DNA from: Muribaculaceae bacterium
GTDB taxonomy: Bacteria; Bacteroidota; Bacteroidia; Bacteroidales; Muribaculaceae
Direction: 5' to 3'
DNA length: 64,000 bases
NCBI GenBank assembly: GCA_022509185.1
Contig: JAFLTS010000007.1
Coordinates: 35,556-99,555, forward strand
A model generated the notes under the pieces. That model was given only the letters and a program-made list of their open reading frames with translations, did not search any database and was not told the DNA's origin. Below are positions 1 to 9,028 of the stretch, in pieces. Positions within the stretch are counted from its first letter, which is position 1; each line of letters begins with the position of its first letter. The position numbers and the translations under genes were made by a program.

Positions 1-10
1 ATCCTTCAGC

Positions 11-1267
11 TTATTCATCCACTCTGAATATCAAGTAGCCTCCTTTATCCAAAGTAAGATCTATCTGTCGTGGTGCAGAGTATTGGGTTTGCTTGGTGTC
101 TGTGAGATTAGTCACCTTTCTCCCTCTGTCAAGATTTAAGGTCAGTTTCTGGGAAGCGAAAGCATCATGTGAAACTATTACAATATATGTGTTTTTTCCG
201 TTGATAATTTCTGATACAGTAGCACCTGCTGTACCGGTTCCAATTCTGGTAAAAGGACCAAAAACACCTGTCAGTTTTGTTGTCCCATCATATATAACAT
301 TACCGGTATGCTTCACTTGTTTAACCTTACAGTTATAAAAAACATTATTGAACTTTTTTATTTCCCCGTTCACCTTTTTTGCTATCGACCATGCAGGATA
401 TTTTTCTCCCTTTAAGTTCACTAAAGCTGAATAATAGGTTTCATTTTTATTAGAAGCTCGTTGACCGTAAGTCCAGTAAACGATGCCTTGTGCACCATAA
501 GCCAAAGAAGTGAAAACCGCAAACCTTAAATAAGCTTCCGTAGTGGCAGGCCTCTTTAAAGTTCCGGCTTTATAAGCCATAGTCTGGACATAAGTCCAGA
601 AAGGACGGGAGGTCTTCTGTGAGATATTTTTAAAAATTTCCAGATCAGAATAAAAAGTAGGTAAAGAGGCTGACACCTTTCCGTTTTTCTCCAGAAAAGG
701 ATATAGATCATACGACCAGATTCCGGGCATAAACTTTTTTTGAATGAGCTGTATATATTCTGAAAAGTTTTTGGAATTTCCTGTAAACACCTTTATGTTC
801 GACCCAATAAGGTTCATATAAATTAAAGCCTTAGGATCGGCGGTATGCAAAGCCTTGAACTGTTTGGCAAGATTATCAAGGCCATCGTACCGGGGTTCAT
901 CAGATACTTTCCATCCGGCAAAATGTTTGTTACGTGAAAACTGATCAATAAATTTTACCCTGTTATCATTCAATAAGTCCGGATTATTTATTAGATATTT
1001 GAATTTGAGATCTCCCAGTATTTCGAAAATATTTTTAAAATAAAAAAAAGAATTGGTTTCCATTCCCATATTAAAACCACAGTCAATCAAGGTTTCAAAA
1101 GCTTCCCGGCTTGGCTTCTGGTCAGCCGGAATTGGTGTTGATGCTACGATGGAAATTTCTCCGGGAGTGGGATCTATAAAAGGAACATTTTCTGCACCTG
1201 AGGCTTTGTGACTACAAATTGATATAGTGGATAATAAAGCCAATAAAAATAATCCTGATTTTTTCAT
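11..1267 (-). CDS. Secreted glycoside hydrolase-like protein (TIM-barrel type)
   Basis: A 418-residue protein with an N-terminal signal peptide (charged start, hydrophobic stretch to about residue 23). Short motifs typical of clan GH-A-like barrels are visible: an SDEPR motif near residue 122, where the Glu would be an acid/base candidate, an SYDLYPF motif in mid-protein, and a GAQGIVYWTYG motif that resembles the last barrel strands of beta-galactosidase-like enzymes. The C-terminal ~100 residues look like a beta-sandwich. The family cannot be named securely. It lies beside the glycosyltransferases of the exopolysaccharide locus, divergent from the next gene, so it may trim or release the polymer; that role is inference. 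An alternative is an uncharacterised Bacteroidales glycosidase unrelated to the locus. Confidence 0.6.
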   Translation of the reverse strand: MKKSGLFLLALLSTISICSHKASGAENVPFIDPTPGEISIVASTPIPADQKPSREAFETLIDCGFNMGMETNSFFYFKNIFEILGDLKFKYLINNPDLLNDNRVKFIDQFSRNKHFAGWKVSDEPRYDGLDNLAKQFKALHTADPKALIYMNLIGSNIKVFTGNSKNFSEYIQLIQKKFMPGIWSYDLYPFLEKNGKVSASLPTFYSDLEIFKNISQKTSRPFWTYVQTMAYKAGTLKRPATTEAYLRFAVFTSLAYGAQGIVYWTYGQRASNKNETYYSALVNLKGEKYPAWSIAKKVNGEIKKFNNVFYNCKVKQVKHTGNVIYDGTTKLTGVFGPFTRIGTGTAGATVSEIINGKNTYIVIVSHDAFASQKLTLNLDRGRKVTNLTDTKQTQYSAPRQIDLTLDKGGYLIFRVDE

Positions 1268-1306
1268 ATATTATAAATTATGTGTTGTGCATTGATTGAT
1301 GATTAT

Positions 1307-1314
1307 CAAAAGTA
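1307..1314 (-). promoter_or_regulatory. Putative -7 element for the glycosidase-like gene
   Basis: On the minus strand this reads TACTTTTG, matching the Bacteroidetes TAnnTTTG element, about 40 nt upstream of the start codon. No TTTG is seen at the expected 19-21 bp spacing, so support is weak. Confidence 0.3.
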
Positions 1315-1355
1315 ATTATAATTCTCTAAATAATAGGCTTTCTCTTTTTATTTTA

Positions 1356-1363
1356 TAATTTTG
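1356..1363 (+). promoter_or_regulatory. Putative -7 element for the 1398 glycosyltransferase
   Basis: TAATTTTG matches the Bacteroidetes -7 consensus 34 nt before the start codon at 1398. A good -33 TTTG is not visible at the right distance. Confidence 0.35.
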
Positions 1364-1397
1364 CCTTTATAGCAGATATAAAATTCTTAATTTCTAT

Positions 1398-2474
1398 ATG
1401 AAATTATTGCAGATAATCCCTTCATTAGAAATCGGAGGTGCACAAAGACTCCTCAGCAATTTAATACCGGAATTCATCAAAGATAATGAAGTGGAAATTC
1501 TGGTCTTTCAAAAAACGGGATCAGATATTGAAAAGGAAATAGAAAAGCTCGGGGTAAAGATAAATTCTTTAGAAGTAGGGCTTCATTCCATAAAAGCCAT
1601 AAAGGGGATTCGGAAATATCTCAAAAGATTCGATTTAGCACATATTCATTTGTTTCCGGCAAACTATTTTACTGTGATAGCCAATTTGGGGATTAATAAA
1701 CCTCTTTTATTCACAGAACATAGTACCCATAACAAAAGAAGAAATTATAAAATACTTAAACTACCTGAAAAAATTGTGTATTCAGGCATGAAGAAAGTGG
1801 CTTGTATCAGCCTCGAAACTGAGAATAATTTAAGGAAGTGGATTTCAGAAACCGACCGAGAGCACACCTTGGTAATTCATAATGGGATTGATCTTCAAAA
1901 ATTTGAGAAAGCCTCTTCCTTTAAATCTGAAGACTTTTTTGGAAAGAAGGGAAAACCGGTATTGATGGTGTCACGTTTCACTCATTCAAAAGATCATGAC
2001 ACTCTTATAAGGGCTCTCAGACATGTCAAAGATAATAATGTTTTTATTGTATTTGCAGGTGACGGATCCCTATTGCAAGAGAAAAAGCAACTTGTTAAGA
2101 ATTTAGGATTGGAAGAAAGAGTGATTTTCTTGGGAGCCAGAGCGGATATACCTCAAATTATTAAATCTTCCCTCATAGGAGTACAATCTTCACATTGGGA
2201 AGGTTTTGGACTGACTGCAATCGAAATGATGGCCGGAGGTATCCCGGTAATTGTAAATGATACAGATGGTCTTAAACAGGTGACAGGAGACGGTGCACTT
2301 GTTTTCAAAACCGGAGATGAAAAACAATTGGCCGGCTTGATTGAAAAATTAATAGAAGATGCAGATCTTTATAAGGAAATGCAATTAAAAGGCAAAAAAA
2401 GGAGCGGTCTCTTCTCTATCAAAGAAACCGCCCGGAAATATCTTGATTTATACCAAAAACTTATCTCTGGCTGA
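1398..2474 (+). CDS. Glycosyltransferase family 4
   Basis: A 358-residue GT-B fold transferase of the retaining GT4 type. The N-terminal donor-independent domain starts with the usual glycine-rich GGAQRL motif at about residues 16-21. The C-terminal nucleotide-sugar domain has the E-x7-E type motif around EGFGLTAIE, near residue 275, followed by GGIPVI. No membrane segment is visible, so it probably acts at the cytoplasmic face on undecaprenyl-linked intermediates. It lies at the far end of the exopolysaccharide locus but in opposite orientation to the main operon. Its 3' end overlaps the convergent gene at 2461 by 14 bases. The sugar and acceptor are not predictable. Confidence 0.9.
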   Translation: MKLLQIIPSLEIGGAQRLLSNLIPEFIKDNEVEILVFQKTGSDIEKEIEKLGVKINSLEVGLHSIKAIKGIRKYLKRFDLAHIHLFPANYFTVIANLGINKPLLFTEHSTHNKRRNYKILKLPEKIVYSGMKKVACISLETENNLRKWISETDREHTLVIHNGIDLQKFEKASSFKSEDFFGKKGKPVLMVSRFTHSKDHDTLIRALRHVKDNNVFIVFAGDGSLLQEKKQLVKNLGLEERVIFLGARADIPQIIKSSLIGVQSSHWEGFGLTAIEMMAGGIPVIVNDTDGLKQVTGDGALVFKTGDEKQLAGLIEKLIEDADLYKEMQLKGKKRSGLFSIKETARKYLDLYQKLISG

Positions 2475-3588
2475 GATTGGTATATATTTCCATATGTTTT
2501 TCCGCCACATCTTCCACATTGTAATCCTTTTCAGCTTTTTTACGTGAGTAGGCCCCCATCTCCTCACGCAATTCTTTATTCTCTATCAATGTTCTGAGAG
2601 CTTCTGCAAGTTTTTCGGGCGAATGTGCAGGTACTATAAAACCATTTTTACCATGCTCGACAGTATCTCTACATCCTATTGAATCGGTGGTGATAATTGG
2701 TAAAGAAGAGGCAGAAGCTTCCAACAAAGATTTAGGTACTCCTTCGCGATAGAAACTTGGAAAACACATAATGTCAGCATTGGCTAAAAGTTCCGGTACA
2801 TTCTCACAATGGCCCATCCATTTTATATATCTTCCATCAGTTATCCTCTCAAGATCTGATCTCTTCAAGGCACGAGGATTAGCTGACAAATCTCCGCATA
2901 AAAGGAATTCCACTTTCCCCTCATAATCTTTTCTTAATAACTCGGCTGCTGCTACAAGATCTTCCACTCCCTTTTCCTGAAGCATTCTGGCTGTGAAAAT
3001 TATTTTCAGAGGTTCCTCATCTGTTTTCTTGTTCTTATAAAATTGATTAAGCTCAACGCCCGATCCTTTAATAAAATATTTCTCACAGTTACCGATGATT
3101 TTTTTCTTTACAAATAATTCCTCATCGTCATGGTTCTGGAAAATTACTGCTCCGTTTTTAAGGTGCATCCCAACCTTCAATACTGATTGAATAGCCTTGG
3201 AAATTAAAGGAGAATTTTCTTCACCGAATAACGTTCCTAAACCACTCACAGCAAAAACTACACCTTTTGTTTTCACTAAACGCGCTGCTACACCACCCCA
3301 AAGCATATTTTTCAAACCTACAAGATGCACTAATGCTTCATTATTTCGGCGCAATAATCCTATAAGGAAATTAAGAAGCCTTAATTCATCCTTAGGGTTC
3401 ATCCCTGTAGGATTGATTGGAAGTTCTATATATTTAAAGCCTGAATCTATGATTTCCTTCTTTCTCCCGGTGTCTTTAGTCACCAAAGTGACATCCCATC
3501 CTCTTTCTCTTGCCATTTCAGCAATCCGGCGTCTGTGAGAAAGGAAAAAGCGGTCTTCATTTATAATTAGCAATAGCTGTTTTTCCAT
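2461..3588 (-). CDS. Glycosyltransferase family 4
   Basis: A GT-B glycosyltransferase of 375 residues from the chosen start. The frame stays open upstream to 3666, but the extra 26 residues look non-coding and the ATG at 3586-3588 begins the classic MEKQLLLIINEDRFF strand, so that start is preferred. Features are FLSHRRRIAEMARERG in the N-terminal domain and a C-terminal FREGVPKSLLEASASSLPII motif, the GT4 E-x7-E region, followed by GCRDTVEHGKNGF. It resembles the WcaA/PglA-like GT4 proteins that act early in repeat-unit assembly. It is convergent with the 1398 gene, overlapping by 14 bases, and divergent from the 3763 gene. Confidence 0.88.
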   Translation of the reverse strand: MEKQLLLIINEDRFFLSHRRRIAEMARERGWDVTLVTKDTGRKKEIIDSGFKYIELPINPTGMNPKDELRLLNFLIGLLRRNNEALVHLVGLKNMLWGGVAARLVKTKGVVFAVSGLGTLFGEENSPLISKAIQSVLKVGMHLKNGAVIFQNHDDEELFVKKKIIGNCEKYFIKGSGVELNQFYKNKKTDEEPLKIIFTARMLQEKGVEDLVAAAELLRKDYEGKVEFLLCGDLSANPRALKRSDLERITDGRYIKWMGHCENVPELLANADIMCFPSFYREGVPKSLLEASASSLPIITTDSIGCRDTVEHGKNGFIVPAHSPEKLAEALRTLIENKELREEMGAYSRKKAEKDYNVEDVAEKHMEIYTNLSQR

Positions 3589-3706
3589 AGTATCTACAAG
3601 GCTTCCGGTAGGTAAAATAACCGGATTCCTTATTTGAATATGTGAATTTAAAAAATTTCCATTCAACAGCCAAATACCTGGTTATAAATTTAGGTCTTAG
3701 AGTTTC

Positions 3707-3738
3707 TTTGGGGAGATAAATCAAATAAGTTAATTTTG
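3707..3738 (+). promoter_or_regulatory. Consensus Bacteroidetes promoter for the 3763 glycosyltransferase
   Basis: TTTG at 3707-3710, 20 bp spacer, TAATTTTG at 3731-3738: an exact match to the Bacteroidetes primary sigma pattern. The start codon follows 24 nt later, giving a leader of roughly 15-20 nt. Confidence 0.75.
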
Positions 3739-3762
3739 TGGAGCTAAAGAAAAACCTTGTGA

Positions 3763-4905
3763 ATGAAAATCGTTTATTGTATACCCTCTACCTATAATTC
3801 CGGGGGAATGGAAAGGATACTTTCTTTAAAAACTTCATATCTTGCAGATAAATTAGGCCATGATGTTACCGTAGTCACTACAGAGCAAAATGGGCGTCCC
3901 TCTTTTTTCCCTTTTTCAAAGAAGGTAAAATTTATAGATTTGGCAATTAATTACCGTCAATACTCCTCAAATAAATTTAAAGAAATCGTATCATATCCGA
4001 TTTTGCAATATAAACATAAAAGAAAATTAAAGAAACTTTTAGCTGATTTAAAACCTGAGGTCACTGTTTCCATGTTTCAGGAAGAAGCCGGCTTTCTTCC
4101 AAAGATTAAGGATGGAAGCAAGAAATTGATTGAAAGTCATTTCTCCAAAAACTATCGTCATCAATTTCACAATAAAGGCCTTAAAAAGATTCTTAATGAT
4201 TATAAAGCTTTTAAAGATGATTATTTGATCAGACGATATGATAAATTTATTACGTTAACTCATGAAGACAAGGAGGACTGGAAATATAAAGACAATATTG
4301 AAGTAATTCCTAATCCCGTCACTCTCTCAAGTTTAGACACAATTAAATATAGAGAGCCCGTGTCTGATTTTAAAAATATTCTGGTGGTGGGAAGATTTCA
4401 TTTTCAAAAGGGTTTTGACAAGCTTATAGAAATCTGGAAACGAATAGAACCAAAATATCCGGAATGGACTCTTACTATTATTGGAAATCAGGATAACAAA
4501 GGTTATGTGAAATATATAAAGGACTTGATTGAACGATACAATCTTAAAAATATAATCCTTAAAGAGCCTTCTGAAGATATTTCTAAAGAATATGATAACA
4601 GCACTTTTTTAGCATTGACCTCTAATTATGAAGGTATGCCTCTGACCTTGATAGAAGGAATGTCAAGAGGGTTACCCTTAATTTCTTTTGCCTGCAAATG
4701 TGGTCCGCGGGACATTATTAAAGATAGTTTTAATGGTTTTCTAATTCCTCCCGGCAATATCAACCTATTTGCCAAAAAAATGGAACTTTTGATAAAAAAT
4801 CCGGAACTTTTGAATTCAATGTCTGAAAATGCATTGAATGAAAGTAAAAAATATAATGTGGAGAAAATTATGACGCAGTGGAATGATACCTTCAAAGATA
4901 TTTAA
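3763..4905 (+). CDS. Glycosyltransferase family 4
   Basis: A 380-residue GT-B transferase. The N-terminal domain has a TYNSGGMERI glycine-rich loop at about residues 10-19. The C-terminal domain has VVGRFHFQKGFDKL, which leads into the donor-binding domain, then SNYEGMPLTLIEGMSRGLPLI carrying the GT4 Glu pair, and GPRDII-NGFLIPP, typical of the end of the fold. It has its own consensus promoter and so is transcribed independently of the main exopolysaccharide operon. It converges on the polymerase gene at 4918 with only a 12-nt gap. Substrate unknown. Confidence 0.9.
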   Translation: MKIVYCIPSTYNSGGMERILSLKTSYLADKLGHDVTVVTTEQNGRPSFFPFSKKVKFIDLAINYRQYSSNKFKEIVSYPILQYKHKRKLKKLLADLKPEVTVSMFQEEAGFLPKIKDGSKKLIESHFSKNYRHQFHNKGLKKILNDYKAFKDDYLIRRYDKFITLTHEDKEDWKYKDNIEVIPNPVTLSSLDTIKYREPVSDFKNILVVGRFHFQKGFDKLIEIWKRIEPKYPEWTLTIIGNQDNKGYVKYIKDLIERYNLKNIILKEPSEDISKEYDNSTFLALTSNYEGMPLTLIEGMSRGLPLISFACKCGPRDIIKDSFNGFLIPPGNINLFAKKMELLIKNPELLNSMSENALNESKKYNVEKIMTQWNDTFKDI

Positions 4906-4917
4906 TTCCTAAGGTAA

Positions 4918-6135
4918 TTAATGTATATGGTTATATTTGAAAACCTTTTCCCGCTTTTCATCTTTATCCTGATCAAAAATTGATGCATAAGGGTAGTAAT
5001 TCATATATTTCTTAAGGGTGCCCGATTTATTAACTTTGGGAAGATATCCGGTATAGAATTCCAGACAGAACAAAGGTATCAGGAATATAATCCATGAAGC
5101 AAGTCCAAGTCTGAGATATTTCCTTTTATAGGGTAATCGAGTGAAAACGAAATCGGAAATCATCACGAATGGGAAGAAGAGGAAATAATTATTAAACCTC
5201 ATGAAAATAAAGATACCGGTACTGATTATAGCTATATATACACTAATCATTGTCATGAATTCCAGCTTGTTATAAACCACCGGATCCAAACCATCCATTC
5301 TTCTCTGCATGCTTTGGAAAAATAGCGGAATGAGAGGATAAATAACGAATATAATCACTACCCCTATTATTCCTGTTGCATTCAATTTAGCCCCACCTAA
5401 TTCGTTTTGTGAATAAGTACTTGCTCGGTCTGCTACACTTTCTACCGCTACTATAGCCTGTACATATTTGAATAGGAAAACCTGAATCACCATGGCTATC
5501 ATGAATACACCTATACAGATATAAAATGTGCGTGTGCCAAACTTAAAGAATTCCCTTACTCCAGGTAATTGCAATACGGGTATGATAAACATAAACAATG
5601 CGGATACATGGAATAAAAATGCTATGATACTCCATATATACCATACCAGCCAATTATTTTTCTTAAAAGCCGGCCATGCCAGAAGAAAAGCACAGGCAGC
5701 CAAAGCTTCGCGGAGCACTTCTGTATTGATATTCAAATATAGAAAGAGGTAGTATAAGGTTACTGCAAGAAAAAAATGTCGGGCATTTTTATAGAAAAAA
5801 TAAAAGATTACAGTATTGACTATCGTGGCATGGATTAACTGAAATATATAGAATTGATCAGTAAAAGTTCGAATACCAACATTAAATAAAACGTATAAAG
5901 GAGAAAATCTTGATTTCAGAAACACTTTCTCATTCATGCTGAAAATATCGGGATAAGAACGAAAATAAGTCTCATACCTCACTGTATCAGTCCCGATTCT
6001 ATAACGTAAGCCAACTACAAGGATAAAAGCCAAAAGCATAACTATGGCCCACATATAGCGACCTCGGACATTCCCTTTATAATCAAAATGATATATCAGG
6101 TAAAAGAGAAAAAAGAGTATTATGAAATAAACCAT
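4918..6135 (-). CDS. wzy: EpsG-family polysaccharide polymerase (Wzy-like)
   Basis: A 405-residue polytopic membrane protein with about ten hydrophobic segments. The N-terminus has the EpsG-type signature: a first membrane helix, a short loop, a second helix and then GLRYRIGTDTVRYETYF at about residues 43-60. Wzy-like EpsG proteins join lipid-linked repeat units at the outer face of the inner membrane. It is the last gene of the minus-strand exopolysaccharide run, 18 nt after the 6154 transferase. Polymerases are too divergent for the linkage to be inferred. A flanking O-antigen ligase role is possible but less likely because of the EpsG signature. Confidence 0.8.
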   Translation of the reverse strand: MVYFIILFFLFYLIYHFDYKGNVRGRYMWAIVMLLAFILVVGLRYRIGTDTVRYETYFRSYPDIFSMNEKVFLKSRFSPLYVLFNVGIRTFTDQFYIFQLIHATIVNTVIFYFFYKNARHFFLAVTLYYLFLYLNINTEVLREALAACAFLLAWPAFKKNNWLVWYIWSIIAFLFHVSALFMFIIPVLQLPGVREFFKFGTRTFYICIGVFMIAMVIQVFLFKYVQAIVAVESVADRASTYSQNELGGAKLNATGIIGVVIIFVIYPLIPLFFQSMQRRMDGLDPVVYNKLEFMTMISVYIAIISTGIFIFMRFNNYFLFFPFVMISDFVFTRLPYKRKYLRLGLASWIIFLIPLFCLEFYTGYLPKVNKSGTLKKYMNYYPYASIFDQDKDEKREKVFKYNHIH

Positions 6136-6153
6136 CCTATTATTCTCTCTTTT

Positions 6154-7380
6154 TCAGCTTAAATGTTGTTTAAGTTTTTTCACTGCATAGAGAAGGTTGT
6201 TACCTCCGATTTTTTTAATTGATCCATATACAAAGGTAAATAATTTACCATTCCTTACCTTATCAACCGGATAATATTCTTTCTTGAATTGCTTCTCTAT
6301 TACCTCTTTGTGTCTGGAAAAATCAAATTTCGTTTTTTCCGTTTTATAATTTTTACGCTCTTCCCTTCTCCTGTCCCTCTCATTATAAATAACTTTCAAT
6401 AACTGGTTAAGAGGTAAGGGAGCTTCATGCTCTTTTCTATAAAGGGCACTATCAGTCGTTTCTCCCAATATGCCGATTGCTTTATGATCATTGGCATCGA
6501 CAGAAATTACTGGGATACCTTGTTTCTGGGCCATTCTTGCGCTTCCCGCACAGCCAGCAAATACATCAGAAATTTCAAATATTTTTTTAGGCATTGGAAA
6601 AACCTCCCCCAAATACATTGCATTAAGATGGGGACTGGTTTCGGTAATAGAATGTAATCTTTTATAAATGCGTCGTTGCTTGGTGGATCCTACTATTATA
6701 AAATTCACATTGATTCCGGTCGATTCTGCAAAATGTTTTACCTCCTCCCATAATTCAGGAATATAAGGTTTCTCCAGTCTCCCTATACTTAACACTGTGA
6801 AAGCATCTTCTTTTAATTTTAACCCTCCGGGTAAAGGAAGATCTTCAGCCTCGCGCACACAACCATGAGCTAAAAGGGTGGTTTCATCTCCATCTGCTTC
6901 CGGGAAAATTGATGGTATGCTTTTTGGTGTAATACCGTAAAGTAATCCCTGGTTTAATTTAAACTCCAGGAACTCCCGGATACTCGGAGTGATATTTGAG
7001 GGATAAGTCTCACACAGAAAATAACAGATATGTTTGCCCCTGCATTGACTTGCAAAATATTCTCCCCAAAGAGACATCTCAATGGAGAAAGATTCGATTA
7101 TTATCTCATTATAAATATTCCAGTCTGTGCTTACTTTCTCAAAGGTTTCCCGCCTGTCTTTAGGAGACATCAAGGCAAATCTGAATTCCAGATTCCTCAC
7201 ATATCCATTTTCAAAAGGTTTGAGATTTTCAATTGTTATGGGAGTAGGATCAAAGTATAAGACTTCAACATCGTATCCTTCTTTTTGTAGCCAGTCTATC
7301 TTGGCGGAAAGATATAACTGGCCCCCGGCCGACCCTCCTACTGTATTTATAAGAAATATATATTTTCTTTTATTTCCCAT
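6154..7380 (-). CDS. Glycosyltransferase, GT-B type
   Basis: A 408-residue soluble protein. The N-terminal NTVGGSAGGQLYLSAK loop and the central FTVLSIGRLEKPYIPELWEEV strand-helix unit fit a GT-B transferase. The usual GT4 E-x7-E segment is poorly conserved: the equivalent region reads DVFAGCAGSARMAQKQGIPVISVD. It is therefore either a divergent GT4 or a related family. Its start overlaps the end of the upstream DegT-like gene by 11 bases, which implies translational coupling. It sits between the sugar-modification genes and the polymerase in the exopolysaccharide operon. Confidence 0.7.
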   Translation of the reverse strand: MGNKRKYIFLINTVGGSAGGQLYLSAKIDWLQKEGYDVEVLYFDPTPITIENLKPFENGYVRNLEFRFALMSPKDRRETFEKVSTDWNIYNEIIIESFSIEMSLWGEYFASQCRGKHICYFLCETYPSNITPSIREFLEFKLNQGLLYGITPKSIPSIFPEADGDETTLLAHGCVREAEDLPLPGGLKLKEDAFTVLSIGRLEKPYIPELWEEVKHFAESTGINVNFIIVGSTKQRRIYKRLHSITETSPHLNAMYLGEVFPMPKKIFEISDVFAGCAGSARMAQKQGIPVISVDANDHKAIGILGETTDSALYRKEHEAPLPLNQLLKVIYNERDRRREERKNYKTEKTKFDFSRHKEVIEKQFKKEYYPVDKVRNGKLFTFVYGSIKKIGGNNLLYAVKKLKQHLS

Positions 7381-8353
7381 TAAGAAATTCAGTCACTACA
7401 TTAATAATCTTCATCATTTCCCCTTTCCCATACCTCTGATCAATAGGCAGAGCTACAAGGTTATCTGAAAATTCCGAAGCCATACTACCTTTTTTACACC
7501 ATTTTTCAATACCGGGCCAATAAGATGCCACATATACCTTATTTGCAATAAGATACTCTTTTAATTGCTTGCCCTTAGGCATAAATAATGGGTAAACCAT
7601 CGGACATTCAAAACTTTCCCGGGAAGGCAACTTCAGTTGATTATATGGGTACAATTCTTGGTCTAACTGAATGTAGTTTACTTTTCTGATATCCTTTACC
7701 TCTTTCATATCAATACTTTCCAGGATTCTTCGGGAAAGTTTTGATAATTTTCGAATCGGCTCTTTTCCCAATTTCTCAGAACTTTCTCTAAAAACCCTAT
7801 AACCCTCAGAGGCTGATTTATCTATTCTCATTAAAAGATGGCGCGATAAATCAGAAGCCTCGCCTTCCGGTAGGTTTTGAACATCAAAATTAATATTTCC
7901 ACAGATAAAACCACCATCAGGAACGCCGAAAAATTTTCTTGGGCTATATATGGATATAGCAGAATCAAAATTCGGGGCATACCATGCCTGGGCATCATCC
8001 ACTATTACGCGCTCAGGAAAAGTCGAAGTAATTTCTGATATGTAATGGTCTTTAATTCCGAAAAAGTTATTTACTATTAACCATTCTCCTTGCTCAAGTT
8101 TTAAAGAATCATCGATTTCCAGATTTTTCCCTATCTTATAGAAATCATATAGAATCCCGGATTTTACAACTTCTTCTATAACTACAGGACAAGTGTAATC
8201 CGGGATTAAAATCTTTTTAATCTTATTTTTATTAGAACTCAAAACAAGAGCTAAAGAATTTCGGGCTGAATTAAGAGCCAAACATTCATGATGAAGAAAT
8301 TTTTCCTTCATCCTTGGCAATTCCAACTCAAAATATCCTCCTATCTCTTCCAA
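7370..8353 (-). CDS. DegT/DnrJ/EryC1-like PLP-fold protein, divergent and short
   Basis: A 327-residue protein related to sugar aminotransferases of the DegT family. The PLP-pocket Asp motif VDDAQAW is at residues 118-124. The expected Schiff-base lysine is K140 in SPRKFFGVPDGG, which matches the spacing of the family motif ending in a Gly pair. The N-terminal ~50 residues that normally form the dimer arm are reduced, and the whole is about 50 residues shorter than typical members. It may be an active aminotransferase with an unusual substrate or a related lyase/sensor. It overlaps the downstream transferase by 11 nt and follows the acyltransferase with a 9-nt gap. Confidence 0.65.
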   Translation of the reverse strand: MEEIGGYFELELPRMKEKFLHHECLALNSARNSLALVLSSNKNKIKKILIPDYTCPVVIEEVVKSGILYDFYKIGKNLEIDDSLKLEQGEWLIVNNFFGIKDHYISEITSTFPERVIVDDAQAWYAPNFDSAISIYSPRKFFGVPDGGFICGNINFDVQNLPEGEASDLSRHLLMRIDKSASEGYRVFRESSEKLGKEPIRKLSKLSRRILESIDMKEVKDIRKVNYIQLDQELYPYNQLKLPSRESFECPMVYPLFMPKGKQLKEYLIANKVYVASYWPGIEKWCKKGSMASEFSDNLVALPIDQRYGKGEMMKIINVVTEFLNGK

Positions 8354-8362
8354 TTTTAAATT

Positions 8363-9028
8363 TTATGAAAGATTATTACGAAGTGGCTTGGCCGGATTGC
8401 CCACAATCACCATATTATTTCCATAGTTATTTAACACTACACTTCCCATCCCTATTATATTGTTTTCTCCGATTTCAACGAAAGTGCGAACTGTAGAATT
8501 CAAACCTATGAAATTATATTTCCCGATTCGGATCTCAGAACCCAAACAAGAATGAGCGGACAGAAAATTGTAATCACCTATCCGGGTATCGTGTTCCACA
8601 ACCACTGATGCCTGGATTATAGTGTTTCTTCCTATTTCTACATTGGAATTTATGACACTGTTAGCCAATATAACTGTGCCGGGACCAATCTTAGCACTTT
8701 TGCAAACTATTGATGAAGGATGAATGAACGTGAGCCATCTTTCTATTGGAACTCCATAACTTTCACAAAGCATTCCCCTTTCGCGGATTTTATCAGATCT
8801 GAACATGGAGAATAAAAAGAATACATCAGGATCATCCTTATATTTTGGATAAGCCTCACGTGTGCCACAAAGAACCGGCCATCCATTTATTCCATTCCTA
8901 AAAGCCGGATCATCAAAGGCAAAACCTTCCACTTTCAACTTGCAACCATATCTTTCGGACGCATCGAGTATTTGTTCGGCAATAACTACTGCCGTTCCCT
9001 TTCCTCCTATTATAATCACTTTTTTCAT
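8363..9028 (-). CDS. NeuD/PglD-type sugar O- or N-acyltransferase
   Basis: 221 residues. The N-terminal Rossmann-like domain has a VIIIGGKGTA loop where most family members have GGxGHA. From about residue 95 there is a left-handed beta-helix of hexapeptide repeats (KIGPGTVI, EIGRNTII, RIGDYNFL, RIGKYNFI, EIGENNII), ending in VVLNNY and GNPAKPL. Catalytic His candidates are in VVEHDT and SAHSCLG. This family transfers acetyl or other acyl groups to amino or neuraminic-type sugars. Its start overlaps the stop of the upstream ATP-grasp gene by 4 bases (ATGA), so the two are probably translated together. Confidence 0.82.
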   Translation of the reverse strand: MKKVIIIGGKGTAVVIAEQILDASERYGCKLKVEGFAFDDPAFRNGINGWPVLCGTREAYPKYKDDPDVFFLFSMFRSDKIRERGMLCESYGVPIERWLTFIHPSSIVCKSAKIGPGTVILANSVINSNVEIGRNTIIQASVVVEHDTRIGDYNFLSAHSCLGSEIRIGKYNFIGLNSTVRTFVEIGENNIIGMGSVVLNNYGNNMVIVGNPAKPLRNNLS

